Below, in pieces: positions 23,179-32,636 of a DNA stretch of 64,000 bases. The position numbers were made by a program, and so were the translations under genes. This stretch comes from Adiantum capillus-veneris (taxonomy: Eukaryota > Streptophyta > Polypodiopsida > Polypodiales > Pteridaceae). The DNA is taken from NCBI GenBank assembly GCA_014529385.2, contig CM043944.1, forward strand, positions 81,898,384 through 81,962,383. Reading direction: 5' to 3'. Each line of letters starts with the position of its first letter. Positions within the stretch are counted from its first letter, which is position 1. A model generated the notes under the pieces. That model had not been told where the DNA came from and did no database searches. It worked only from the letters and a program-made list of their open reading frames with translations.

Positions 23179-24450
23179 ACTATGAATGAAGCATTAACCG
23201 TAGTGTGTGTACAAGGAATGGATGACTTCAAACACTCCCAACACAAATAGCATATAGATTACCAAACAATCACTCAAGGATTAGCCAAGATCACATCAAG
23301 CACTCTCACACACATATAAAACATTTCTCTTAATTAACATAAGTAAGAGGAGAAGAGGTTACTAGCATGAAACAATTTGCACATCCAAGAATAGAGTGAA
23401 TGAATGAGCTTATGGGCTCATGGTGAGTGATACAAAGGCTCAATGGGGCTGAGGGAGGCTTGAAATTACAAAGGGGAAGGCCTCTTTATATAGGAAAGAG
23501 AGTGATTAGGAGTGAGGTTAAGATCCAAGTGTAATTTGTACAAATGAAGCTTGATTAGGGACATTCAACCAATGAAGAAGCTCCTTCCAAGTGATTTGTT
23601 GACCAATTAGCTCCATCATCACTTGTGTTGTCTTCACTCCTTCCTCCATAGCTTGAGTCCAAGAGCTTCCTTATTTTAAAATGTAAAGAATCTACATAAA
23701 ATCAATACATATCTAGTAATAATAGGAAGGGGTTGAATGAGAACTTATGAATTACAACAAGATTAAGCATGACTTGAGAGGTGATTAGAAGAGGAACTTT
23801 GATGGGTTTTTGAGCTTGAGAGAGAGGAGGAAGGAGAGGAGGGTGAGAAGACTAATGGTTGATTTTAGAGAAGGTCTCAATGTGGAAAAGGAAGGGTGTG
23901 TGTGTGTAAAGGTAGAGGGGGTGGTCTCCACCACAGTTGAAAAAACTAGCGTCCACCATTTTGGCCATATCTCCTAGACCGTAGATGCAAAAATTATAAA
24001 AAAAATATGGCCAGAATCTCCAGCTCATCAGCTACAACTTTGATGAAGAGAACTTTTCTTGGATCGGAGTGGAAGTATTTTTTAAAAATTCAGCAAAATC
24101 ATGTGTCTGGTTTCTTCCTTTACCAAGTCTTCCACTTGGGTCCCATTTGTTTGAATCATCATATGGCTCCAAAGCCATGATGATATGAGCCACTCATGAC
24201 CCTTGAATCATGGGTGCATGGCTCCACAACCACATCATATCTTTTCTTTTCACATTTACATATTTTCCTTTCCCTTTACCACTAGGTTCTCCCTCTACCT
24301 TTCACCTCCGGTGAACTAGTCAAGAAAAAATCTTTTTTTTAATAAATTTTTTCAAGAGGTTGTTCTCACTCTTTCTTTTATTGTAAACCTCTAGAAGCAA
24401 GGAAAACCAACAAAATATGATAAACAAAAATTTGTGATAGGCTCGGATCA
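22992..24450 (-). repeat. gypsy 5' LTR (1459 bp)
   Basis: Same boundaries as the other LTR. The AG tract at about 23,107-23,176 is about 34 bases longer than its partner, which equals the full length difference between the two LTRs. Confidence 0.95.
23484..23494 (-). promoter_or_regulatory. TATA box in the gypsy 5' LTR
   Basis: CCTATATAAAG on the minus strand, about 960 bp into the LTR. It would place the transcript start so that the AG microsatellite lies in the transcribed leader. The same box is present in the 3' LTR. Confidence 0.6.
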
Positions 24451-25915
24451 CCATCAATTGTTCAACATGCCAGGATGAGAATTAATTCCAAGGTCATGGA
24501 GATGCTTGGAGAGCCTTTCCACATCAATGACATATATCCTTTTAAGAAGAAATACCTCAAGTTAACTCTTTCAACAATATGTTCTTTGACTTGATAACTT
24601 TGCAGAGGGCTATGATAAAATTCTATAATCTTCAACATACTGAAGTGAATGGGCAAGCCATTTTTGTCATTAAATTAGATGAGAGTGAAATTGTTAAGGG
24701 TAGAAAGTTTGAGAGAGTATCAATAACCCTCATGAATAGAGCTCTTCATCCCACAGAGGTGGAAAAAACCCTAAAAATCTTAGTGTGCAGTCAGAGAAGA
24801 ACATTTGGTGATTGGATAGTGAAGATTTCAATGTGTTGAATTGAGTATTCCACCACACTAGTATCCCTGCTATAATCAAAGCTCAACACGTTGGAGAAGA
24901 GCTGGATTTTGAGGACTTTGGTAGGTACAAGGTGAAATGGCACATTGGGGGAGGGGGGGACTTAAAGATACTAAAGTGTACAATGTGTCAAAGGGTGCCA
25001 ATGCCAAAAGCCGTTGTATCTATTGCATGGGTGCAACAAAGGAGCCGAATCCTGCTAACTAAAACAAAGCCTCAGATAGACACTCTAAAGATGCAAACTT
25101 TCAAGCTATTTTAGGTATTCTCCTTTCAAATGTCCACCTCTGCACACTGCATGCACTTTGTAGAATCATTGAGAAGATTTTGCACCTATACATAGGGTTT
25201 GCATGGAAACTACAACCTTTATCAGCCAGAGAAACTGCCATAAAAAGCATTGAGAGGGTATTGTCTGATATTGGACTTCGTGGGGGGAATGTTGTGATTG
25301 AGTCAAACCCCGAAAGGTCATCTGGTGGAAATAATGTCCCTAGAAAAGCTTCTATTGGTGGGATGAAGACCAAAACATTCTTGGGATTTCATGGAAAGTT
25401 TGGTAGGGGTTCATGTAAAGTCCAGTACAACCAATGGAAGGCTCTGCACAATGCTGTGAAGGACCATAGAGTTGATGGCAGAGCAAAAAATGAGAAGGCA
25501 GAAGTGGGGAAAGCCCTGGATGCAGTCTTTTCTTACTGTGATAAATGTCATTGGGGAAAGAATGACCTCTCCAACTTTAAGCTCATAGCACTTCACACCC
25601 TACATGGTAATAATTATGATTTTTGATTCTTCTAATTTGCTTCAATACTTACATAAATTGCTAAATAGATTTTTTTTTTTGGTGCAACACATTATTTACA
25701 ATCACACTCCATGGTTTGTAAAGAAATATGGAAGCCTCTCAATTTGGTCTACTCAAGGTATGGAGAAGTCCCACTATTACGCAAGAACCAAGTTTTTAAA
25801 ACACACTAACATGGTGGAGGATCTCAAAAAGCTAATAGCTTGCTTGAAGTATTCCAATGGTTTTACAGACAAGTGTGGCACAAAACAAGATCAAAAGAGA
25901 CCAAAAAGTTATTAG
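24451..25915 (+). pseudogene. gene T copy 1, 3' part (transposase-like)
   Basis: This continues the interrupted gene. Matching landmarks with copy 2 are: RAMIKFYNL / EAMLKFYEL; FVIKLDESEIVKGRKFERVS / FVLKLDECQIVKGRRLERLS; WHIGG...DLK / WHLGGDLK; a CxxC pair; LSNVHLCTLHALCRI / LSNVHFCTLHAFMRI; SIERVLSDIGLRGGNV / AIERVEVLLNSIGCHDGNV; and YGSLSIWSTQGMEKSHYYAR / YGSLEIFSTQGMEKSHYRAR. The frame is broken by frameshifts and stops (for example TGA at about 24,838, where copy 2 has TGG). Conserved Asp (KLDE), Asp (DLK), His/Cys and Glu (GMEKSHY) residues spread over several hundred residues suggest an RNase H-fold transposase, but this is inference and I cannot name the superfamily. It lacks the 82-bp intron present in copy 2 before the KLDE segment. 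Confidence 0.6.
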
Positions 25916-26039
25916 ACATTTCTGATATTATTGCAGCTATACAAAGGAATATACAAAAAAAGAAGGATGCATACAATAGATCATCTGCAAGTGAAAGGTT
26001 TTGACAATGGATTTCCACTAGAGAGAGACAAGGAAGCAA

Positions 26040-26660
26040 ATGGGCAATAATACAAGGATCAGTTCTGATTGCTTGCTCCAACATCAGGCTTTTCATTTTC
26101 CCCCTCCACTTCAAATACTCCTGCTTCTTGTAACCCTGCAACTGCTTCAAGTCACCAGAAGAGGCAAGGATATAACTGGCCATTATGTCAAAATATGCAC
26201 TTCTTGAGCCCATAAATCCTGGAGCAAGTCCAAGAACTCTAATGGCAGGTGTCTCCTCTATGTCTTGAACACTCATAGATGCTGTATTTTACAGAGATTT
26301 GGACTCTCCTTCCTTTGATGGAATAAGAGTAAAAAAGAGCAAAAAGGCAATATGTTTAACCACAAGCTTGCATCCATGCCTTCCATGCACTGACAGGGGT
26401 TTAGGACCTTCTTCCAATAATCTTGGAGTAATGCCAACTTTTTTGAGCCCGTCCTTGGTGTTAAGTTACCTACTTTAAAAATATCATTGAAGTGCACAAA
26501 GTTGTCAATCTTGTGCTCAATGGTAAGGTCATCAAAAACCTTATGATAGTCAAAAATCTCATTGTTGAAGCTTTGCTAAAAACCTTCCAGATCAAAAGGT
26601 ACATTGAATATTTCTTTCACATATGAAAACTTGGACAATTGCTTCACTTGTATAGAAAGT
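26040..26660 (-). pseudogene. gene B copy 1, fragment (unknown, convergent with T)
   Basis: On the minus strand an interrupted frame runs KFSYVKEIFNVPFDLEGF-stop-QSFNNEIF, then TIEHKIDNFVHFND, PRTGSKK and APGFMGSRSAYFDIMASYILA. It aligns in order with the intact gene B at 32.6-34.3 kb (LPYGD, ARTGGKR, GTGFRGKVLAQIGIHASIGS, and a closing RRQEMVKKFM against RGKMKSLML). There is a TAG in a probable CAG position, a TAA before the C-terminal block and at least one frameshift. Its 3' end is only about 120 bp from the 3' end of gene T copy 1, so the two converge. Confidence 0.5.
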
Positions 26661-26812
26661 CCATCAACCTATCATCATTCAACTTCTTTTATATCAAGAC
26701 CCTCCAAAATTTTCCTTGAAGCCTTTTCTGCATAAGGAGCAAAAGAGAACATTAAAAATAGCATACTTGGAAAACATGTTGACGATATTGAGTCGCACAA
26801 TATCATGATGAT

Positions 26813-26890
26813 ATGTCGCCTTTGTGTGAAAATAGAGTACCCGAAAGTCTGTCCACTTGCTCTGTTTTGTATAGAGGTGACACAACATGC
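26813..26890. repeat. short foldback repeat (GTCGCC..TTTGTG type), left of module copy 2
   Basis: GTCGCCTTTGTGTGAAAATAGAGTACCCG is followed by GTCCACT and TTTTGTATAGAGGTGACAC, giving an imperfect hairpin of about 75 bp. Four relatives lie at 36.37, 37.09, 37.25 and 37.44 kb. A half copy (TGTCCTCTCTATGCAAAAATAGAG) lies at about 26,923. Confidence 0.7.
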
Positions 26891-26954
26891 TACATCAGTA
26901 TATCTTTGATATACATCAGATCTTGTCCTCTCTATGCAAAAATAGAGCAGTTGG

Positions 26955-27425
26955 ACACCTTGGAAATTTCATATATAACACCTTGGAAATTTCATATATA
27001 ATGTCCATTAGGAGAAATATGAACCTTGCATGGGCCTTGTAAGGAATCCTAATTTTTAGGGATTAAAGCTAATGTTGTGTGGGGTTTAGGGGACAAGGGC
27101 ATTGAAGAAGGTAGTTTTGAGTAGGTTTTTCTAGCTTTTTTTTAGACAAATGTAGGATGTGGACCTAAAGGGTTACTTTCTCTCTCTAGTTTTTTTAAAG
27201 TGAAGGAAGCATAGGGATGTGTCCACATCAGCAAAAACGTAGGTCACAAAGAGTCAAAATTTGACTTTAAAAAAAATAATCATTTTTACTTTTTTTTTAC
27301 TTAAAACTCCCTCCCAACATATATACATATCCAACAATCATTTTTTGACCCATTTTTTAATCCACAAGCTTAGAAAGTCCATTTTTTCAAAAATATTTTC
27401 CCCCAAAAAGTAATAAACATTTTGT
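26955..27425. other. spacer before module copy 2
   Basis: AT-rich, no gene seen. It contains a 25-bp tandem duplication (CACCTTGGAAATTTCATATATAA, near 26,956 and 26,980) and several T runs. Confidence 0.4.
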
Positions 27426-27545
27426 TCTCTCCTCCTCCTCCCTCCTCCCTCCCTCTCCTCTCCCTCCCTGCCCCTACCTTCCTCCTCCTCCCCAATCTCT
27501 CCCTCCCGCCGCCCCTCCCTCCTTCTCTCCTCCCATCTTCCTTAA
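27426..27545. other. polypyrimidine tract upstream of gene T copy 2
   Basis: About 120 bases almost entirely of C and T on the plus strand, immediately upstream of the first plausible coding frame of T copy 2. CT-rich leaders are common around plant transcription starts; no TATA box is evident. Confidence 0.45.
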
Positions 27546-27579
27546 CCTCTATACCCTTCCCCCTCTATCTTTTCATCAT

Positions 27580-30540
27580 TTGCTTCCTCACGCAACAACT
27601 TCCATGGTGCTCACGGACATCACAAATGGTTTGCTTCCACCACCACGTACTCCACACACCAAAAGCATACATATTTGCTTACCCACGGCATTTGCACCGA
27701 AGACCACTAGTGAGGGTGATCAAAGGTCATCACAGGAACGTCGCACCGCTTGTGAGGCCAATGTTGACATTTGGGTGGATGGCCATTTGTACCCTTACGA
27801 TTCTATAAGCCGCTTCCATCCACCGTTTAATAGCCTTTCCACATTTCTTCAATTTCTTGGGAGGGGAGAAGCAGGCTTGTTAGGCTATTGCAAGCGGTTG
27901 TGTATGGGTGCAGGTGCTTCTTTGCATATGTGGATGCACGAATGTCAAGCTCTTCACCTCAAGACGACTGCATTACAAGAGAGTGTTGCCTCTTCGGAAA
28001 GGGTAGTTAAAACTCTTGAACAACAAATGCAAGAAAAGGAGTCCCACATCTAGAAGCTTACCAACACCATCACATACTTGAAAGAAACACCCCTTGGTGC
28101 AAGGGAATGCAAATGCAGGTATTCATCCATTGAAACTCTTGCACATTCGGGAGGAGCACGCAAACGACGAGTTACAGCCACAAGGTGATTTGGTCTTTAC
28201 TTGCATGATGCATTCTTACTTCACACTATTCTCTAACATTTATGTTTATTTGTTGCTAGAAACTTCATCTAGGAGGCATGCAGTGGAACAAGCCAAGATG
28301 ATCGAGTCAACCTTCTCACTAGTTGTCTCAATACCCAAGACGTGATTTCTTTCTTACAATCACCTGGAGGTAAGTACATTAAGGATGCAGTAACCAAGGA
28401 CCTTATGCGTAAATTAAGAAATGTGGTTAGTGATGATGACGTTCAACAAGCTTGAGCACCAAAGCCTATCAGGCTATTTTCCAACTCCTAAAGGATGCCC
28501 TCAAAGAACATGGCATTGTGGAAAACCTATTTCTCGTTCCTCACAAGGTCAAGCTCGCAAAGAAGGCCACAAATGAAGATGTGTTCTCCCGCATTGGGAC
28601 ATACCTACACATTGAGGACACAATGCTAACTTCCCTTTATGCTTCGTGCGCAACAAAGACAAGGGGAAAAGGTAAGAAACAATTCATAAGACCTTCGGAC
28701 AAGGGCTTTCCTTACACAATGTGAAACAATATTTTCGTGGATCTTAGAAGGCTTCAAGAAGCCATGCTTAAATTTTACGAGTTACCGGAAGAAGGTGACA
28801 CACTTTACTTTTTTCTTTGGTATTATTTTTATCATAGACTCTGAAGTTTAAGGTCTTAGCACTATTTATTTTGTAGTGCTTGGCACAAAAGTCGCTTTTG
28901 TGCTGAAACTCGATGAGTGTCAAATAGTGAAAGGCCGAAGGTTAGAGAGGCTAAGTGTCACTCTAATAAACGAGGCCCTTCTACAAACCAAGCGAAGGGA
29001 TTCAGTCGAGCCATCTCCCACCCCATCTTTTAGCGTGCAATCAGAGAAAGACATTTGGTGGTTGGGTGCTATTGAGGTGCCCAAAGAGACCAATGGAGTA
29101 CTTTCATGGATTTTTGAGAGAACTCCATAGATCACAGAAGTAATACACTCCCAAATTGCAGGTCAGAAGTTGGAGATTGAGGGTTTTGGTAATTATGATG
29201 TGGAGTGGCACTTAGGTGGGGATTTGAAGACCATAAAGTGTTTGCTTGGCTGCAAACAAGGGGCTTCTTCTCTCATACCTTGTCCATTTTGCACTCGAGG
29301 GTACAACCTAATGGACAAAAATCACATAAGAGCACTGCAAAGGTCGGTTCCATGCTTCCATGGCAAGGGCATGGAGAACAAGGGTTAGATTGTGGTGATG
29401 TTGGAGATGAAGGTAGAGAATGTGAAGCGTCTATTCTGAGATGTCCCATGCTCAATGCCCCAGACTGTGATCAAAAGGACTACGCTTGGAATCCAATATT
29501 TCTATTTCCTCTATCGAATGTACATTTTTGTACATTACATGCATTCATGCGTATTTTTGATAGGCTATTGAAGCTCCACATTGACTATGCTTTCACAATG
29601 AAACCGTTGGAAAAGTCCCAGGAAGCGATCGAAAGAGTGGAGGTACTCTTGAATTCCATTGGCTGTCACGATGGAAATGTGCCTATCGTTGTTGCAAAGA
29701 ACACAGGGGAGGCCCATGAAATTGCTCAACAAGTGTCAATGAGTGGACAAAAAGCTAGACATTTTTTGAAGAAAGTTTCCCAAGGAAAGCCAAGTTGATA
29801 TGATGCTCAAAACAGCTCCAACCAGCAGGCAGATAACCTTTGGGAGCTTTGGAAGGAGTTATGCAAAGCTACTACTGACAATGATTGAAATGGCGAGCTT
29901 GCAAACAAGCGCAAGCAAGTTTGGGTACATTTTGATAAAATGGTCAAGCTTATGGGCCTTAACAACACAACAGAAGAACAACGCCAATTATTTCAAGAAG
30001 CCTTGGCGGATTTTACCAAGGTCTTCACCCTTTCTTGGGGTGAAAATAACATCACACATTACATGGTAAGTCATTTTACATGGTGTATTCATTACAAGGG
30101 ATTGTTTTTATTTAATAATGTGGATCGTTTACTCATGTGAACAACATATCTTGTTTACGCATGGTGCATTTTTTATGCACAAGTATGGATCGCTTGAAAT
30201 TTTTAGCACTCAAGGCATGGAGAAGTCCCATTATCGAGCAAGGGGAGTGTACTTCAAAAATACTCGACATGGTGGTGGAATGGTGCAATCCAATTATTTG
30301 GAGGAGATGTTCAACTGTTTTTTTCACACAACATTTGCTCGTAAGCTCACAATGGAGCGTGCGCGACAATCCAAGATTGCTATTGAAGTGCGAAAATGGA
30401 GTCGTCAAGAGCATAGCAACAAGTGGCAAATGTCGCAAGGTCCCACCAAGCATGCTGCATGGCGGCGATGCAGAGTGCGACAAGGATCAAAGTGGATACT
30501 GCGCGAGTCACTAAACGTGAACGCAGGGTCCAACTCTTAG
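27580..30540 (+). pseudogene. gene T copy 2 (transposase-like, multi-exon, decayed)
   Basis: Segments in order: N-terminal VDGHLYPYDSISRF with a coiled coil (27,580-28,053); a segment ending in DDDVQQA (about 28,270-28,458); IFQLLKDALKEHGIVENL to FYELPEE (28,452-28,794); an 82-bp intron (GT 28,795 to AG 28,876); the KLDECQIVKGRRLERLS block; WHLGGDLKTIKCLLGCKQG; a zinc-ligand-like CPFC; FPLSNVHFCTLHAFMRIFDRLL; AIERVEVLLNSIG; and YGSLEIFSTQGMEKSHYRAR. Frames between segments are broken by nonsense codons (several are TAG or TAA) and frameshifts, and at least one more intron is likely near 28.18-28.26 kb. I infer an RNase H-fold transposase from the spacing of conserved Asp, Asp and Glu around a Cys/His segment; no named superfamily is recognised. 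A histone H3-like gene follows 139 bp downstream on the same strand. Confidence 0.6.
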
Positions 30541-30613
30541 CGACATGTTTATTTTAAAAATAATACTTTTTAAAAAAAAATTAGTGTGAACAGGGCCCTT
30601 TTAAATGGGCCCT

Positions 30614-30621
30614 TATAAATA
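30614..30621 (+). promoter_or_regulatory. TATA box of the H3-like gene 1
   Basis: TATAAATA lies 58 bp upstream of the ATG and directly after two GGGCCC-type words (CAGGGCCC, ATGGGCCC) separated by 8 bases. TGGGCC elements are common in plant promoters of proliferation genes. It suggests that H3-like gene 1 has its own promoter and is not just a continuation of gene T. Confidence 0.5.
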
Positions 30622-30678
30622 TTGCATGCTCTCATAAACCACTCATTTCTTAAGAACAGGTGAGCTCTTACCAACGAA

Positions 30679-31575
30679 ATGACACGCACCAAACAAACCG
30701 CAAAAGAGCATCCGCCTGCCAACAAAAACACCCTCCAAGGATGTGAGAAGCCGTCATGGCTTAAAGGCACAAGAAAACGGCCACGAACACCTGGCCGTTC
30801 CAGGAACTCTTCTGGTAGTGGGCATGGTGGTAGGGCACGAGAGTCATCGAGGACTGTTGAATCTCCACCTCCTCAAGATATAACACCTAGAAAGAGAATG
30901 AAGCAATGTGCCCAGCGCTGGAGAGAAGAAGAGGGCCAACAAACAATAGAGTCCGATAGGGAGCAGCCGTCGCGCCACCAATCACAAGCAGGACCATCCA
31001 GGACTTGGGTGGTCCATACATACACTGAATCAGAGAGTGAGCCACCATGGCTGCGAGATAAAATACCACGCACACACCGGCTGGCCGTTGGGGGGAAGAC
31101 ATTACCTCGAGGCTAGGGAGCTCTCCCCACACAACAAGATCGGTAGCCAAGGGAAGAGGAAGAATCAGAAGAGGTTGTAGAACCAGCCCCTAAGCATGCA
31201 AATATGCGCAAGTCTAAGTTTTTCAAGAAGCCTAAACGCCGCCCGCCAGCAAATGTGCAAGTGTCCCCAAGACAACCGCAGCAGCGTCGAAAAATAGCAA
31301 GGGCATTTGCAGAAATCCACCACTACCAGAAGACGCCGGAGCTTTTGATTCGACGCGCCCCCTTTGCTCCCACAGTGAAGGAGGTGCTTCAAAGCTATGG
31401 AAATTAGTATAGAATGCAAGCAATAGCACTAGAGGCTATTCAAGAAGCTGCAGAGGCCCACATCATTTCGGTGTTTGAAGATACCAACCTATGCGCCATT
31501 CATGCAAAGCGAGTGACAATACAGCCGAAAGATATGTAGCTTGCACGTTGATTGTGACGAGACTTCGAGCATTAG
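30679..31575 (+). pseudogene. histone H3-like gene 1 with long tail (decayed)
   Basis: The first codons read TRTKQTAK, very close to the histone H3 tail ARTKQTARK. An unusually long basic, Ser/Arg-rich and later acidic linker of about 180 residues follows. In the same frame throughout comes the histone fold: EIHHYQKTPELLIRRAPF, then [14 protein letters not shown] and [16 protein letters not shown] followed by PKDM. These match the alphaN, alpha1, alpha2 and alpha3 segments of plant H3 with the canonical loop-1 length. In-frame stops are at 31,114, 31,144, 31,405, 31,537, 31,549 and 31,555. At 31,537 the TAG occupies the place of the invariant Gln of KDIQLARR, and TGA at 31,549 the place of an Arg. 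All fit C-to-T changes in CAG or CGA. Alternatives are a decayed CENH3 or an H3 retrocopy; the APF motif is CENH3-like, but the long tail and the position behind gene T argue for a module gene. Confidence 0.8.
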
Positions 31576-31746
31576 CCGAAGTTACCCCTCTTTTTGTATT
31601 GCACACCCTTATCTTTGTAATGATTTGACTTTCCAATGACAATATGATCAACAGTTGTGTCTATTGTGTCTATTATCTTTGTAATGAAATGACTTTGTAA
31701 TTTCAAGTTCTATATGTAATTTCAATCAATTTCAATAAATTTAGGT

Positions 31747-31915
31747 ATTTTAAGTACCCTTGGGGATAGATAAGCCTACAAGGGGCAAAAAAAAGCATGG
31801 CCACAAGGGTGCGCAAATGGCTCATCCATCGTTATGGATGAGCCATTTGCGCGCCCTTGTGGCCAGGATTTTTTTGGCCCCTTGTAGGATTATCTACCCC
31901 CAAGGGTACTTAAAA
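31747..31915. repeat. foldback palindrome 1
   Basis: Arms of about 83 bases (TTTTAAGTACCCTTGGGG ... CCCCCAAGGGTACTTAAAA) meet at a 4-base loop near 31,830. The arms contain CATGGCCACAAGGG and its inverse. They are nearly perfect, so a MITE-like foldback element is the simplest reading. Confidence 0.9.
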
Positions 31916-32283
31916 AGCACAAATTTACTAAAACCTATTGGTTTTGCAACATTACTTTACATGGATCCTTGTGGACACCCTTTTTTGGCCATTTCAAGCT
32001 TTGAATTCCCTATAGGATATAAAAAAAAATAACATATTGTGAAACCAAGTGTCTATGCAACATTAATTTGGATTTTCCAAATGTCCAATGTAATTGGACT
32101 TTTGGTACAGGGGTGTACTAGGTAGAGCTAAAGCAGGTGATAGTGTGCTGGAAACTTCATTTCATAATTGATTTCACCTTTTCTAGTGTCCTTGAGTGTG
32201 AACATATGCTGGAATTTCCATAAAAAGGGTGCATTTAAATTAATGATGCAAAACCAATTCATTTCAATAAATTTGTGCTTTGT

Positions 32284-32441
32284 AAGTATCCTAGGGGGTA
32301 GATAAGCCTACTAGGGGCAAAAAAAAGCCTGGCCACAAGGGCGCGCAAATGGCCCATCCAAAATTGATGGATGGGCCATTTGCGCGCCCTTGTGACCAGG
32401 CTTTTTTTGGCCCTTGGTAGGCTTATCTACCCCCTAAGGAA
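32284..32441. repeat. foldback palindrome 2
   Basis: Same family as palindrome 1 (GGGGGTAGATAAGCCTAC ... GTAGGCTTATCTACCCCC) with a small loop near 32,363. It differs from copy 1 by scattered substitutions that mostly keep pairing. Confidence 0.9.
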
Positions 32442-32636
32442 CATAAAATACCTAAATTTACTGAAATTGACTAAAATTATATACAGAACTTGAAATTACA
32501 AAGTCACCAATCAAAACAATTTTCATATCACCAATTGAAACGATTTTCAAGATTGACAAATCACATTCAGCAGAATTTGCAAGATAGAGAGACAATTTCA
32601 AATATTTTTTATTACTTCCAAAACGGTGATTTTACA

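Larger units (their letters stand above)
15312..24450 (-). mobile_element. full-length Ty3/gypsy LTR retrotransposon, Tat-like, minus strand
   Basis: Two direct LTRs (15,312-16,736 and 22,992-24,450) bound an internal region with a primer site, an extra upstream ORF, gag, protease, RT, RNase H, a second RNase H, integrase and a polypurine tract, all in minus-strand order. LTR ends read TG...CA. The 4-bp CCAT lies directly outside both ends (15,308-15,311 and 24,451-24,454) and is the probable target duplication, although 5 bp is usual for gypsy. The LTRs differ by fewer than ten substitutions seen by eye, so the insertion is young. RNase H-type duplication placed between RT-RNase H and integrase is characteristic of the Tat lineage (Ogre/Retand-type). 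It inserted into copy 1 of gene T. Two nonsense codons break the polyprotein, so this copy probably cannot move by itself. Confidence 0.93.
31720..32475. repeat. large compound palindrome between the convergent genes
   Basis: The stretch contains two smaller palindromes (31,747-31,915 and 32,284-32,441). The flanks of the first (AATTTAGGTATTTTA) reappear inverted outside the second (TAAAATACCTAAATTT). The inner flanks (AAAGCACAAATTTA and TAAATTTGTGCTTT; TTGGTTTTGCAACATTA and TAATGATGCAAAACCAA) are inverted too. The whole ~750 bp is therefore an inverted duplication of one foldback element with its surroundings. Confidence 0.75.

Noticed and set aside
30679-31575. Simple classification of the H3-like genes as CENH3
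   Set aside because: Both have the canonical H3 loop-1 length, and H3-like 1 keeps [19 protein letters not shown] in one and RWT/EAAED in the other are CENH3-like, but not enough to call. Kept only as an alternative.
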